DNA of 64,000 nucleotides from Arcticibacter tournemirensis (GCF_006716645.1 NZ_VFPL01000001.1:4960001-5024000), one strand, 5' to 3'. Counted from the stretch's first letter, positions 43,721 through 53,906 are shown. The notes: generated by a model not told the origin, from the sequence alone. Numbers and translations: made by a program.

Positions 43721-44965
43721 ATGGCCATAAGCAAAAGCTATAAAGAAAATGTGAGGGTTGCACTCCAATCTGTAAAAAGCAACAAACTCAGAACATTCCT
43801 TACCGCAGCAATTATAGCAATCGGTCTGATGGCTTTAGTGGGGATATTAACTTCTATTGATGCCATAAAGAGCTCACTGAATAATACTTTTTCAAAGATG
43901 GGCGCCAATTCATTTACGATCAGGAACCGCGGACTTGGAATCAGAATAGGAGGAGAAGGCCAGCGTGCTAAACGATACAAATCAATTACCTTCAGGGAAG
44001 CTATTGCCTTTAAGGAAGAATTTACTTTCCCTGCGCTTGTTTCAGTAAACACTTTTGCAACTCAGGGGGCTACCGTGAAATACGGAAGTGAAAAAACGAA
44101 TCCCAACATAAATGTTCTTGGCGGCGACGAGAATTATATCACTACAGGCGGGTTTGTCCTCGCGGCGGGAAGAAACTTCTCTCAAAATGAGGTCGACTAC
44201 GGCAGTAACGTCGTTATAATAGGCTATGAGATAAAAACAAGGCTCTTCCCCAAGTCCAATCCGATTGACAAGCCCATCCTTATAGGAGGTAATAAATTCA
44301 GGATCGTTGGCTTGTTTGAAGAAAAGGGCGCCGGAGCAGGCTTTGGTGGAGATAAGATCTGCGTAGTTCCGCTTCTTAAGGCCCGGCAGATCATGACTTC
44401 TAACCAGCCTTCTTATACGATCACGGTAATGAACAATAATCCGCAAGTGACCGAAACGGCTATTGGTGAAGCAACCGCCCTGTTCAGAAATATAAGGGGA
44501 CTGAAAGCCGGGATGGATGACAATTTTGAGATAACCAAGAGCGATGCTATCGTTCAAACCTTACTCGAGAATATCAAATATGTTACGCTCGCGGCTATTG
44601 TGATTGCTTTTGTAACGCTCGCAGGTGCTTCTATCGGACTGATGAATATTATGCTTGTTTCTGTTACCGAGCGAACGCGCGAAATCGGTATACGAAAAGC
44701 GATTGGCGGCACGCCTGCAATTATCAGACAGCAGTTTTTATTAGAAGCTATTATCATATGCCTTTTCGGAGGCCTGGCAGGCATTGTTCTCGGCATACTC
44801 ATAGGAAACCTGGTGGCAATGGTTCTTGGCGCCAGTTTTATCATTCCATGGGCATGGATTGTCCTGGGTGTGATACTTTGCGTTTCCGTAGGAATCATAT
44901 CAGGGTTCTATCCGGCATCAAAAGCTTCACGTCTCGACCCGGTTGAAGCGCTGCGATATGAATAA
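43721..44965 (+). CDS. MacB-like ABC transporter permease
   Basis: A 414-residue FtsX/MacB-type permease: first helix near residues 21-43 ([20 protein letters not shown]), a periplasmic MacB_PCD domain (about 50-260), and three C-terminal helices with the block [17 protein letters not shown], then [19 protein letters not shown]. It works with an ATPase that is not encoded nearby. MacB-type systems move lipoproteins, peptides or signals rather than act as pores. Substrate unknown. It ends directly at a heptad array. Confidence 0.93.
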   Translation: MAISKSYKENVRVALQSVKSNKLRTFLTAAIIAIGLMALVGILTSIDAIKSSLNNTFSKMGANSFTIRNRGLGIRIGGEGQRAKRYKSITFREAIAFKEEFTFPALVSVNTFATQGATVKYGSEKTNPNINVLGGDENYITTGGFVLAAGRNFSQNEVDYGSNVVIIGYEIKTRLFPKSNPIDKPILIGGNKFRIVGLFEEKGAGAGFGGDKICVVPLLKARQIMTSNQPSYTITVMNNNPQVTETAIGEATALFRNIRGLKAGMDDNFEITKSDAIVQTLLENIKYVTLAAIVIAFVTLAGASIGLMNIMLVSVTERTREIGIRKAIGGTPAIIRQQFLLEAIIICLFGGLAGIVLGILIGNLVAMVLGASFIIPWAWIVLGVILCVSVGIISGFYPASKASRLDPVEALRYE

Positions 44966-45073
44966 ACTGGTTGCAGGTTGTGAGTTGCGGGTTGTAAGAT
45001 TTTAATTGCCCCCCTAAATCTCACAACTTATATCTCACAACCTACAACTCACAACTCACATCTCATAACCCCC
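44966..45073. repeat. Post-stop heptad arrays of two convergent genes (locus 5)
   Basis: 44966-44998 carries units GGTTGCA, GGTTGTG, AGTTGCG, GGTTGTA in the sense of the ABC permease gene, directly after its stop. 45019-45073 carries the analogous units (TTGTGAG, ATGTGAG, TTGTAGG) in rfbB sense, directly after the rfbB stop. The two arms are complementary, with an 18-20 nt spacer. Confidence 0.8.
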
Positions 45074-46123
45074 TTACATCTTATACTGCTTCAGATAATA
45101 CTCCTGGTAATTGCCAGATGTGACATTTTCAAGCCACTCATCATTGTTCAGGTACCAATCAACGGTTTTCTCCAGACCCTCTTCAAACTGAAGACTTGGC
45201 GTCCATCCTAGCTCGCGTTGGAGCTTGCCTGAGTCTATCGCATAGCGAAGATCGTGACCTGCCCGGTCGGTAACAAAGGTTATAAGCTTCTCTGAAGTAC
45301 CAGCATCACGACCTAGTTTGGTGTCCATAATCCGGCATAACACGCGAATCAGATCGATATTTTTCCATTCATTATGTCCGCCGATATTATAGGTATCTCC
45401 CGCCTTTGCGTTGTGAAAAATCACATCTATTGCCCGGGCATGGTCCTCAACCCATAACCAGTCGCGAATATTTTCTCCCTTTCCATAAACAGGCACGGGC
45501 TTGTTATTCTTGATATTGTTTATTGCAAGAGGAATAAGTTTCTCAGGGAAATGAAAAGAGCCATAATTATTGGAGCAATTTGATATTACTGCATTTAAGC
45601 CGTAAGTATCATGATAAGCCCTCACAAAATGGTCCGAACTGGCTTTAGAAGCAGAATACGGACTATGTGGATCATAGGGCGTCTCTTCTGTGAACATGCC
45701 ATCCTCACCCAGGGTTCCGTAAACCTCGTCTGTAGAAACATGATAAAAGCGTTTGCTCCCGTAATCACCTTTCCATAGATTTCTGGCTGCATTCAAAAGA
45801 TTCACAGTGCCCACAACATTCGTCATTACAAAATCAATGGGACTTGTTATTGACCGATCAACGTGCGATTCGGCAGCCAGGTGAATAACTGCATCCGGCT
45901 TCTCCTTCTCGAATAAGCTCTCAATAAAAGTAGTGTCTACAATATCTCCTTTTATAAAACTATAATTCGGAGCATCTTCTATGTCGCGCAAATTGGCCAG
46001 GTTACCCGCATAAGTCAGCTTATCAAGATTGACAATCTGGTATTCGGGATAGGTGTTTACAAAACGTCTTACAACGTGAGATCCAATAAATCCGGCCCCT
46101 CCGGTAATTAATATCGTCTTCAT
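45074..46123 (-). CDS. rfbB: dTDP-glucose 4,6-dehydratase
   Basis: 349 residues from the ATG at 46123 (MKTILITGGAGFIGSHVVRR); the in-frame extension to 46246 reads through repeat sequence and is rejected. It has the Rossmann GGAGFIG motif, LAAESHVDRSI, VSTDEVYGTLG and the catalytic YSASKASSDHF. It turns dTDP-glucose into the 4-keto-6-deoxy intermediate for rhamnose and other deoxysugars. The rmlA, C and D genes are not in the window. Downstream of galE, uxs and ugd on the same strand. Confidence 0.96.
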   Translation of the reverse strand: MKTILITGGAGFIGSHVVRRFVNTYPEYQIVNLDKLTYAGNLANLRDIEDAPNYSFIKGDIVDTTFIESLFEKEKPDAVIHLAAESHVDRSITSPIDFVMTNVVGTVNLLNAARNLWKGDYGSKRFYHVSTDEVYGTLGEDGMFTEETPYDPHSPYSASKASSDHFVRAYHDTYGLNAVISNCSNNYGSFHFPEKLIPLAINNIKNNKPVPVYGKGENIRDWLWVEDHARAIDVIFHNAKAGDTYNIGGHNEWKNIDLIRVLCRIMDTKLGRDAGTSEKLITFVTDRAGHDLRYAIDSGKLQRELGWTPSLQFEEGLEKTVDWYLNNDEWLENVTSGNYQEYYLKQYKM

Positions 46124-46130
46124 TCTTTTT

Positions 46131-46308
46131 GATGTGCGTTGCGGGTTGCGTGTTGTAAGTTGTAGGTAGTGAGATGTAAGATGTTGGTTGTGTAGGGTGC
46201 GAGTTGAGGAGAACAGGCTTCTCCCGGAAGCAAATTCATAACTCAAACTTAAACACGCGACTCACAACATACCACCCGCAACTCACAACCTGCAACTCAT
46301 ACAACCTT
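46131..46308 (-). repeat. Post-stop heptad array of galE with complementary arm (locus 6)
   Basis: From 46308 down to about 46260 the galE-sense strand has AGGTTGT, GAGTTGC, AGGTTGT, GAGTTGC units directly after the stop. About ten complementary-phase units (CGTTGCG, GGTTGCG, TGTTGTA, AGTTGTA on the plus strand) occupy 46137-46210. The two arms could pair over tens of bases. Confidence 0.75.
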
Positions 46309-47334
46309 TTACAAAGGATGTTCGTTAATATAGTTTTCCCAAGCCCAGGCAGAGCGCATCATTTCGTCGAGTCCAAGTCCGGCTTTCCAGTTCAATTCCT
46401 GTTCTGCTTTCGACACATCGCCCCAAACCTGTTCAACATCTCCCTCACGACGCTCACCTATCTTATAATTAAGCTTTACACCTGTGCTGCTTTCGAATGC
46501 CTTAATCACTTCAAGTACCGAGCTCCCTTTGCCAGTACCAACGTTAAAGATTTCGTAATTACCTGACATTTTCTCTGCTTCCTGACGCCTCAATGCAGCA
46601 ATATGAGCTTTTGCAAGATCTACAACATGAATATAGTCACGAATGCAACTTCCGTCCGGAGTGTTGTAATCACTTCCATAAACCGTTATAGGCCCTCTTT
46701 TGCCGATAGCGCTTTGCGTAATAAAAGGCACAAGGTTTTGAGGCACACCAATAGGCAGTTCGCCGATCAAAGCCGACTCATGCGCGCCTACCGGATTAAA
46801 ATATCTTAAAGAAATGATATGGTAATTCGGATTCACAGAAGCTGTTTCCGACAGTATTTCTTCTGATATCTGCTTCGTGTTTCCGTAAGGCGATTCTGCC
46901 TTTTTTACCGGAGCCTCTTCCGTCACGGGTAATTTATCAGGCTGACCGTAAACAGTACATGATGAAGAAAACACGAAATTAACCTTTCTGCCTGCAAATG
47001 CTGTGAGAAGATTAATGAGTGAGAAAAAATTATTCCGGTAATATTTGAGTGGCTGTTGTACAGACTCACCCACTGCTTTATGCGCCGCAAAATGGATGAC
47101 ACCTGAAATATCAGGATTGTTGGCGATCAGATCTTTCACTTTTTCTTCTTCACACAGATCAAGCTCATGGAAGGTGGGTCTGATGCCCGAAATCTTCGTT
47201 ATCTGATCAAGAATGCCGATACTTGAATTGTCGAGATTATCAACAATTACAACTTCATAACCGGCCTGCTGAAGCTCAACAACAGTGTGGGAGCCAATAT
47301 ATCCGGTTCCACCTGTTACTAAAATTTTGTTCAT
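46309..47334 (-). CDS. galE: UDP-glucose 4-epimerase
   Basis: 341 residues from the ATG at 47334 (MNKILVTGGTGYIGSHTVVE); 13 upstream in-frame residues are not supported. The NAD motif is GGTGYIG, the catalytic pair is in SPYGNTKQISEEIL (Tyr-x3-Lys), with the long-form SDYNTPDGSCIRDYIHVVDL typical of GalE. It interconverts UDP-Glc and UDP-Gal (or the GlcNAc forms). It starts 4 bp after the uxs stop, so it is in one operon with ugd and uxs. Confidence 0.95.
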   Translation of the reverse strand: MNKILVTGGTGYIGSHTVVELQQAGYEVVIVDNLDNSSIGILDQITKISGIRPTFHELDLCEEEKVKDLIANNPDISGVIHFAAHKAVGESVQQPLKYYRNNFFSLINLLTAFAGRKVNFVFSSSCTVYGQPDKLPVTEEAPVKKAESPYGNTKQISEEILSETASVNPNYHIISLRYFNPVGAHESALIGELPIGVPQNLVPFITQSAIGKRGPITVYGSDYNTPDGSCIRDYIHVVDLAKAHIAALRRQEAEKMSGNYEIFNVGTGKGSSVLEVIKAFESSTGVKLNYKIGERREGDVEQVWGDVSKAEQELNWKAGLGLDEMMRSAWAWENYINEHPL

Positions 47335-47338
47335 GGGT

Positions 47339-48328
47339 TTATTTATTATAACTTGTAAAATCCTTATGCTCAATCTTCTCGATCACTTCTGTAGGGAGCG
47401 ACTTGAAGTATTCATAGGTAATCTTTAATCCCTCAGCCCTCGAAACTTTTGGTTCCCATCCCAGAATTTCTCTCGCTTTGGTAATATCTGGCCTTCTTTG
47501 CTTCGGATCATCAACAGGAAGAGGCTTTGTTATTAACTGCTGTTTAGTGCCGGTAAGCTTAATTATCTCCTCGCCGAACTCTTTGATTGTGATTTCGTCC
47601 GGATTACCGATGTTTACCGGATACACATAGTCAGAAAAGAGCAGGCGGTAAATACCTTCTATCAGGTCATCTACGTAGCAAAAAGATCTTGTTTGACTTC
47701 CATCTCCGAATACAGTGAGGTCTTCGCCCCTGATAGCCTGTCCTATAAAGGCAGGCAGCACCCGTCCGTCGTTCAAACGCATGCGGGGACCATATGTATT
47801 AAAGATCCTTACAATTCTGGTTTCTACACCATGAAAAGTATGATACGCCATGGTCATCGCTTCCTGGAAGCGCTTGGCTTCGTCGTATACTCCACGCGGG
47901 CCAACCGGGTTAACGTTGCCCCAGTATTCCTCGGGCTGCGGATTGACATTTGGATCGCCGTATACTTCCGACGTGGAAGCAATTAATATCCGCGCTTTCT
48001 TTTCCTTTGCCAGACCCAATAAATTGTGAATACCAAGCGAACCGACCTTTAAGGTCTGTATGGGGATTTTCAGGTAATCGATTGGACTTGCCGGTGAGGC
48101 GAAATGGAGAATATAATCAAGATCACCCGACACATGTACAAACTTGGAAACATCATGATGATAAAACTCGAAGTTCTCCAGCTTAAAAAGATGTTCAATA
48201 TTGCGCAAATCACCTGTGATCAGGTTGTCCATCGCAATTACATTGAATCCCTCATTTATAAAACGGTCACATAGATGTGAGCCCAGAAAACCGGCAGCGC
48301 CGGTTATCAAAATTCGTTTTCCTGCCAT
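47339..48328 (-). CDS. uxs: UDP-glucuronate decarboxylase (UDP-xylose synthase-like)
   Basis: A 329-residue SDR enzyme: [57 protein letters not shown] (catalytic Tyr-x3-Lys) and [18 protein letters not shown], all typical of UXS. It converts UDP-glucuronate from the adjacent Ugd into UDP-xylose. It shares one base with the ugd stop region (48328), an obvious two-step pathway pair. Bacterial UDP-xylose is used in surface polysaccharides. Confidence 0.93.
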   Translation of the reverse strand: MAGKRILITGAAGFLGSHLCDRFINEGFNVIAMDNLITGDLRNIEHLFKLENFEFYHHDVSKFVHVSGDLDYILHFASPASPIDYLKIPIQTLKVGSLGIHNLLGLAKEKKARILIASTSEVYGDPNVNPQPEEYWGNVNPVGPRGVYDEAKRFQEAMTMAYHTFHGVETRIVRIFNTYGPRMRLNDGRVLPAFIGQAIRGEDLTVFGDGSQTRSFCYVDDLIEGIYRLLFSDYVYPVNIGNPDEITIKEFGEEIIKLTGTKQQLITKPLPVDDPKQRRPDITKAREILGWEPKVSRAEGLKITYEYFKSLPTEVIEKIEHKDFTSYNK

Positions 48329-49641
48329 TAGTTTTCTATAGTCTTTCTTCCGATACTATTATAATAATACCCGCAATCAATCATCTTTTGAAGGTCGTAT
48401 AAGTTTCTTCCGTCAAAGATTACGCGCGACTTCAAACCTGCTTCTATCCTGTCAAAATCAGGAGTCCTGAACAAGGACCATTCCGTTACAATGATCAGGG
48501 CATCAGCTCCCTGTACCGCTTCATATGCATCGGCGGCATATTTTATAGTATCCCCCTTCAACCTTTTTACATTTTCCATAGCTTCGGGGTCGTAAGCAAC
48601 GATTTCAGCACCTTCTTTCAGAAGTTCATCGATAATATACAAAGCAGGAGCCTCCCGGATGTCGTCGGTTTCCGGCTTAAAGGCTAGTCCCCACATTGCA
48701 AACTTTTTACCTTTCAAATCCCCTTTGTAATACCGGCGCATCTTCTCAACAATAACTACTTTCTGTTTCTCGTTTACAGACATAACCGAATTGAGTATGC
48801 TGAAGTCGTAGTTTACCTCCGATGCCGACTTTGCTAAGGCCTGTACATCTTTAGGGAAACAGCTTCCGCCATAACCTACTCCCGGGAAAAGAAAACGTTT
48901 GCCGATCCTGGCATCAGCACCAATCCCTCTTCTCACCATATCCACATCTGCACCGACCAGTTCACAAAGGTTCGCTACTTCATTCATAAAAGTGATTTTT
49001 GTAGCAAGGAATGAGTTTGCAGCGTACTTAGTCAGTTCCGAAGAACGTTCATCCATGAAAATGATAGGATTTCCTGAGCGTACATAAGGTCCGTATAGTT
49101 CTTCCATCAGTTTGCGGGCCCGTTCACTACGGGTTCCAACAACCACTCTGTCCGGCTTCATAAAATCCTCTACAGCAACCCCTTCCCTTAAAAACTCGGG
49201 GTTAGACACCACATCTACTTCCACAGAAGTGTTCGCCCTAAAAACCGCAGTTACCTTATCTGCGGTGCCTACAGGAACGGTAGACTTGGTGACCACTACT
49301 TTATAATCGGTTATCAAACCGGCAATATCTTTAGCGGCTCCCAGTACATAACTGAGATCTGCACTGCCATCATCACCGGGAGGAGTGGGTAATGCCAGAA
49401 AAATGATCTTTGCATCTTTAATAGCATCGGCCAGATTAGAGGTAAAATCAAGCCGTCTTTGTGCAATGTTCCTGTAAAATAGAGTCTCAAGTCCTGGTTC
49501 ATAGATCGGAATCTGCCCCCGGTTCATTTTTTCAACCTTTTCTTCATTGATATCTACACAGGTTACATCGTTTCCTGTTTCTGCAAGACACGTCCCGGTT
49601 ACCAGCCCGACATATCCGGTTCCTACTACCGCAATTTTCAT
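48328..49641 (-). CDS. ugd: UDP-glucose 6-dehydrogenase
   Basis: A 437-residue enzyme with an N-terminal Rossmann domain ([20 protein letters not shown]), [11 protein letters not shown] and the catalytic cysteine in [13 protein letters not shown], followed by the C-terminal UDP-binding domain ([17 protein letters not shown]). It oxidises UDP-glucose to UDP-glucuronate. First gene of the ugd-uxs-galE-rfbB series. The 197-bp gap to the divergent waaA gene should hold both promoters. Confidence 0.97.
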   Translation of the reverse strand: MKIAVVGTGYVGLVTGTCLAETGNDVTCVDINEEKVEKMNRGQIPIYEPGLETLFYRNIAQRRLDFTSNLADAIKDAKIIFLALPTPPGDDGSADLSYVLGAAKDIAGLITDYKVVVTKSTVPVGTADKVTAVFRANTSVEVDVVSNPEFLREGVAVEDFMKPDRVVVGTRSERARKLMEELYGPYVRSGNPIIFMDERSSELTKYAANSFLATKITFMNEVANLCELVGADVDMVRRGIGADARIGKRFLFPGVGYGGSCFPKDVQALAKSASEVNYDFSILNSVMSVNEKQKVVIVEKMRRYYKGDLKGKKFAMWGLAFKPETDDIREAPALYIIDELLKEGAEIVAYDPEAMENVKRLKGDTIKYAADAYEAVQGADALIIVTEWSLFRTPDFDRIEAGLKSRVIFDGRNLYDLQKMIDCGYYYNSIGRKTIEN

Positions 49642-49838
49642 AAGGATCTATTTCTTTTATTGTTATTTATTAACATTTTCATGGTTAAGTCGTCATCATA
49701 CAGACCTGAAAGATTTATACGGTTGCAAGTATGACATTTGTTATAATTTATTTCTTCAATCATACTATTGAATATTAAACTGTAATTTCGGCGACGATTA
49801 ACAGTAATTTTCACGAAGATAAAATAATAAGCAATTAT

Positions 49839-51092
49839 ATGGTATTTCTCTATAACTTGGGTATTAAACTGTATAACATATTGTTATTTTTACTGCATTT
49901 CTTCAATCCCAAGGCTCGTCTTTGGGTCGATGGAAGAAGAAATATTTTTGAGAACATAGCCGCCCAGGTTAACGCTCAGCAAAAGCATATTTGGTTTCAT
50001 TTTGCGTCTTTAGGTGAGTTTGAACAGGGACGACCCGTTCTTGAACAAGTAAAAAAAGCATATCCGGCAAATCCCATTGTCATAACATTCTTCTCCCCTT
50101 CAGGATATGAGTTAAGAAAAAATTATTCACTGGCAGATCACGTATTTTATCTGCCGCTGGACACAAGACAAAATGCGAAGAGGTTCATTGAGCTGATCAA
50201 TCCCAAATTTGTCATTTTTACGAAGTACGAGTACTGGTATCATTACTATAAACAATTAAACAGAAGCGGCATTCCCCTTTATATTATCTCCGCTATTTTC
50301 CGCGAGAATCAGCCATTCTTTAAATGGTACGGCAGCCTGAACCGGAAGATCCTAAGTTTTGTTTCTCATTTTTTCGTACAGGATGAATTCAGCGCCGGAA
50401 TGCTGAAACGCATCCATATTAACAACGTCACGGTGAGCGGAGATACGCGGTTTGACAGGGTAGCTGAAAACGCCCAGGCTCCAAAACAGTTTGAAATAGT
50501 AAAGAAGTTTTGCGGCGACTCGAAAGTTTTCGTTGCAGGGAGTACCTGGCCGGAAGATGAAAACCTCATCGCGGCGTTGGTAAAGGCCTACCCCGACTGG
50601 AAATTTGTCCTCGCACCGCATGAGATAAAACCCGAAAAAATAAAAGCGCTTGAAGACAAACTTCCAAAGGGAGCTTCTATTCGGTACTCCGTTCTTTCGG
50701 CTGATGAATCCAGTGATGTAAAGGCTGTCACCAACCCACAGCTTCTCATTATCGACAATATAGGCATGCTATCTTCTCTTTACCAATACGGCGGGATTGC
50801 CTACATTGGCGGCGGATTTGGAGTAGGGATACATAATACCCTCGAAGCAGCAGCTTTTGGCATACCGGTTATTTTTGGTCCAAACTATCAGAAGTTCCTT
50901 GAAGCAAAATCGTTGATCAGTAACGGCGGAGGTTTCACAATAGCTAATGAAGCCGAGCTCCGCAGCGTCATGCAAAACCTTCAGGACGAAGTTTTCAGAA
51001 AACAGGCAGGCAGTGCTGCAGGTAACTTCGTTCAGGATCAAAAGGGAGCAACTGGTACTATAATTCGTTTCTTAGCAAAAACGATTCAATAA
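49839..51092 (+). CDS. waaA: 3-deoxy-D-manno-octulosonic acid transferase
   Basis: A 417-residue GT30-type enzyme with an N-terminal membrane-anchoring segment (NLGIKLYNILLFLLHFF). HFASLGEFEQGRPVLEQV holds the conserved catalytic-region Glu, and FVAGSTWPEDE and IGGGFGVGIHNTLEAAAFG are donor-site blocks. It adds Kdo to lipid A, so the cell makes LPS with a Kdo core. Its 3' end overlaps the 3' end of the convergent apbE gene by 7 bp, leaving no room for a terminator. Confidence 0.96.
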   Translation: MVFLYNLGIKLYNILLFLLHFFNPKARLWVDGRRNIFENIAAQVNAQQKHIWFHFASLGEFEQGRPVLEQVKKAYPANPIVITFFSPSGYELRKNYSLADHVFYLPLDTRQNAKRFIELINPKFVIFTKYEYWYHYYKQLNRSGIPLYIISAIFRENQPFFKWYGSLNRKILSFVSHFFVQDEFSAGMLKRIHINNVTVSGDTRFDRVAENAQAPKQFEIVKKFCGDSKVFVAGSTWPEDENLIAALVKAYPDWKFVLAPHEIKPEKIKALEDKLPKGASIRYSVLSADESSDVKAVTNPQLLIIDNIGMLSSLYQYGGIAYIGGGFGVGIHNTLEAAAFGIPVIFGPNYQKFLEAKSLISNGGGFTIANEAELRSVMQNLQDEVFRKQAGSAAGNFVQDQKGATGTIIRFLAKTIQ

Positions 51093-52096
51093 CGATCCTT
51101 TTTCATAAGCTTATAAAAACCGGCTGAGGCGGTATCAGCAACTGAACCATCCGGTTTGTGATAGATCAGGTACGCCTCGAGATTCTTTTGCCGGCTTGTA
51201 AAAGCAATAGCATTCTCCAGCCCCATGCCCATTAAAGCATTATCATATCCGTCGGCGGTAATTGCGTCTTTTGCCCACAGGGTAACGCTGATCAGTTCAT
51301 TTTGTATCGGGTAGCCGGTACGCGCATCTATAAGGTGCGATATCTTCCGGTTCCCTTTCTGATAATATTTCCGGTAGTTGCCCGACGTCGTAATTGCTCC
51401 ATCGCCGACATATAATATCTTCTGCAAAGGTTCCGGATTAAAATCATCCGCAGGTCCCTCCACTCCAACAGACATAAGTCCTCCATCTGGCTGTCTCCTT
51501 CCCTTTATCCTGATCTCGCCACCTATCTCTACAAGATAGTTTCTTATACCCCTTCGTTCAAGATAAGATGCAAGAATATCTACACTGTAGCCCTGAGCAA
51601 TGCCATTGACGTCGATCTGTAAGCAGCGCGAATCTTTAACCAAACTGTCTTTAGATAAATGAAGCTTTTCCATACCTACGCAGTTCATCAGTCTTCCTAC
51701 GGCTGCAGAGTCGGGGATATCATTACCAGCTTTGGCTCCAAAACCCCAGGCCTCTACGAGAGGCTGAATGGTGATATCAAAGATGCCACCAGTTTTTTCA
51801 AAAACCTCTTTTGACTTATTAACCACAGCTTTGAGATGACGGTCTGCTTTAACCGCTCTATCTGAGGCGTTAAACTTTGAAATCAATGAATAAGGTTTAT
51901 AAACCGATAGCGAGCTATCTATGCCTGCAAGTATATATTCAATTTCACCTTGATTGACGAGGCTGTCTTTTGCATAATAGGTAATATGATAGGTAGTACC
52001 TTGTGTGTAACCGGAAAGATGAAATGGCTTTAGCTTGTCAGTTTGAGGAAAACACCAGAAAAACAACGCTAAAATCAAAAACGATAGGACCTTCAT
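51086..52096 (-). CDS. apbE: FAD:protein FMN transferase
   Basis: A 336-residue exported protein with an N-terminal hydrophobic signal (SFLILALFFWCFPQ). ApbE blocks: YHITYYAKDS, SLISKFNASDRAV, GGIFDITIQPLVEAWGFG, DVNGIAQGYSVDILA and ISHLIDARTGYPI. It attaches FMN to Thr/Ser of periplasmic flavoproteins such as NqrC or RnfG. No flavinylation target is in the window. 37 bp after hemH. Confidence 0.94.
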   Translation of the reverse strand: MKVLSFLILALFFWCFPQTDKLKPFHLSGYTQGTTYHITYYAKDSLVNQGEIEYILAGIDSSLSVYKPYSLISKFNASDRAVKADRHLKAVVNKSKEVFEKTGGIFDITIQPLVEAWGFGAKAGNDIPDSAAVGRLMNCVGMEKLHLSKDSLVKDSRCLQIDVNGIAQGYSVDILASYLERRGIRNYLVEIGGEIRIKGRRQPDGGLMSVGVEGPADDFNPEPLQKILYVGDGAITTSGNYRKYYQKGNRKISHLIDARTGYPIQNELISVTLWAKDAITADGYDNALMGMGLENAIAFTSRQKNLEAYLIYHKPDGSVADTASAGFYKLMKKDRY

Positions 52097-52133
52097 ATCA
52101 GCTTATTCGAAATATATCGGTGTAAATCTCACA

Positions 52134-53153
52134 TCATACCGGTCTGACTGCAAGTTGTGCCAGCACATCGATCCATTCAGCTTTATCATTCAAACTCTCA
52201 ACCAGTTGCACTTTCTCACCACCGAGTGCCTTAAACTCGAGGTCGTATTCTTCGGCAATCTCATAGATCGTTTCAAGACAGTCGGCAACAAATGCCGGAC
52301 TGAATACCAACAAGCGTTTGGCACCACCTTTCCCCAGAGAGTGTATCACTTCGCTGGTATAAGGCTGGGCCCAGGGGTCTTTACCAAGACGTGACTGGAA
52401 TGTCACTGTATATTTCTCCTTAGGAATCGAAAGCCTTTCTGCAATCAGCCTCGCTGTATTGTGGCATTGGGCTGAATAGCAAAACCTGTTGACGTCGGTT
52501 AAGCGCGAACAGCAATCAGCAGACTGAAGGCAATGCTTTTTACTATCATCTGCCTTTATAAGCTGACGTTGCGGCAACCCGTGAAAACTGAATATGATAT
52601 GATCAAAAGTTTCGGGCTGATACTTCAGTCCATTAGCTGCGAAAATTTCGATCATTCCCGGCTCATCATGATAGGAGTTCAAAAAAGAGATGGAAGGAAT
52701 AGTTTGCCACTTGCTCACCTGTTCCATTACTTTCTGATGAACAGAACCTGTGGTTGCAGAAGCATACTGCGGGAACAAAGGAATCACCTTAATACTTTTC
52801 ACACCTGCTGCTTTAAGCTTCTCCAACGCCACCGCAATGGAAGGGTTCTGATACCTCATTCCAAGTGCTACACAATAGTCGTCGCCAAGCTTCCTCTGAA
52901 GCAGCTCTGCGGCCCTTACACTATAAAAAAGCAGGGGCGAGCCGTTTTCCGTCCACACTTTCTGATATGTTTTGGCTGATTTAGGTCCCCGGAAAGGAAC
53001 AATGATCCCCTTAACAAGGAGAGTCCTGCCTACCGCACTGATATCGATCACCCGCTCATCCATCAAAAATTCATCAAGATAACGGCGTACGTCACTAACA
53101 GAAGGACTATCGGGAGTACCTAAGTTTACTAATAAGATTCCTTGTTTGCTCAT
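52134..53153 (-). CDS. hemH: Ferrochelatase
   Basis: 339 residues from the ATG at 53153 (MSKQGILLVNLGTPDSPSV). It has VIPLFPQYASATTGSV, the metal-binding FSFHGLPQRQL His and TFQSRLGKDPWAQPYT, and the C-terminal FSPAFVADCLETIYE. It inserts iron into protoporphyrin IX (or coproporphyrin III). Between apbE and the crtW-like gene. A perfect -7 box lies 12 nt upstream. Confidence 0.96.
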   Translation of the reverse strand: MSKQGILLVNLGTPDSPSVSDVRRYLDEFLMDERVIDISAVGRTLLVKGIIVPFRGPKSAKTYQKVWTENGSPLLFYSVRAAELLQRKLGDDYCVALGMRYQNPSIAVALEKLKAAGVKSIKVIPLFPQYASATTGSVHQKVMEQVSKWQTIPSISFLNSYHDEPGMIEIFAANGLKYQPETFDHIIFSFHGLPQRQLIKADDSKKHCLQSADCCSRLTDVNRFCYSAQCHNTARLIAERLSIPKEKYTVTFQSRLGKDPWAQPYTSEVIHSLGKGGAKRLLVFSPAFVADCLETIYEIAEEYDLEFKALGGEKVQLVESLNDKAEWIDVLAQLAVRPV

Positions 53154-53165
53154 ATTGATTCGGCA

Positions 53166-53173
53166 CAAATATA
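53166..53173 (-). promoter_or_regulatory. Candidate -7 box for hemH
   Basis: Minus strand TATATTTG, perfect TAnnTTTG, ending 12 nt before the hemH ATG; predicts a very short leader. Confidence 0.45.
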
Positions 53174-53231
53174 AGTTGGCCAGCTCGTTATTGATATAGT
53201 AAAGAACGGATTTGACTTAGTAAATACTTTT

Positions 53232-53903
53232 TCAGGGTTTCGTCTTCCATAACTTCCACCAGGGTATACCGGGGTATTCATGATGCTCGTAATGATAGCC
53301 GAAGAAATAGCAGCTTAAAAAGCCAAGCAAGTGGTTCTTTTTCTGAGTCCCTGAATAATGCTTATTATTATGCTCACCGTGATGTGGTAACCATGTACCA
53401 AAGTAAAATAGCTGCAGAGTGCTTAACAGTGCCGGAGCTACCCAAAAGAGCACGAGGTTTTTCTGCGGGAACCACATAGCTAGAACATTAAACGACACGG
53501 CCATACATATGAACTGCAAGACCGACATATATTCAGGCATAAACTTGAAGTACCATCTTATGAAGCTTCCTTCAGAATAATCAGGATCAAGATCTGAATG
53601 CACGTATTTATGATGCTGATGATGTTTGATGTTTAGTTTTTTAAAAGAAAAAGCGGCATATAGAGCTGTGCAGATCTGACCTGTTATAAAATTCACTCTT
53701 TCGGAGGGATAGATGGTACCATGCATCGCATCGTGCGCTGTAATAAAAAGTCCGGTATACAGGTGCATTTGCACCAACACCATGAGGTACACCACAGGAT
53801 TGCTCCATGAAAACTGCCACCTTAACAAAAACACAAGACAGACCAGCCATGTAACAATTACAGCGATTGCAACAAACAGCCCTGCCTTAGATGCTTGATT
53901 CAT
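53232..53903 (-). CDS. crtW: CrtW-like beta-carotene ketolase (membrane di-iron oxygenase)
   Basis: A 223-residue membrane protein of the fatty-acid desaturase fold. Histidine boxes: HDAMH (His57, His61), HHQHH (His94-98), WLPHHGEH (about 174-178) and YHYEHH (His204-208), followed by PGIPWWKLWK, the C-terminal pattern of CrtW 4-ketolases. It adds a 4-keto group to a beta ring. Its stop-to-start neighbour ispH begins 3 bp upstream, so it is in an isoprenoid/carotenoid transcription unit. A CrtZ-type hydroxylase is less likely because of the HDAMHG and PWW signatures. Confidence 0.88.
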   Translation of the reverse strand: MNQASKAGLFVAIAVIVTWLVCLVFLLRWQFSWSNPVVYLMVLVQMHLYTGLFITAHDAMHGTIYPSERVNFITGQICTALYAAFSFKKLNIKHHQHHKYVHSDLDPDYSEGSFIRWYFKFMPEYMSVLQFICMAVSFNVLAMWFPQKNLVLFWVAPALLSTLQLFYFGTWLPHHGEHNNKHYSGTQKKNHLLGFLSCYFFGYHYEHHEYPGIPWWKLWKTKP

Positions 53904-53906
53904 GGC

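Noticed and set aside
45074-46246. Longer rfbB starting at 46246
   Set aside because: The extra 41 residues are encoded by the complementary heptad arm, and the Rossmann motif begins right at the ATG at 46123.
46204-46566. Plus-strand ORF of 120 residues between rfbB and galE
   Set aside because: It starts in repeat sequence and continues antisense to galE; a shadow frame.
53232-53903. CrtZ-type beta-carotene hydroxylase or ordinary fatty-acid desaturase
   Set aside because: The HDAMHG and terminal PWW signatures fit CrtW-type ketolases better; a hydroxylase gene is not seen in the window.
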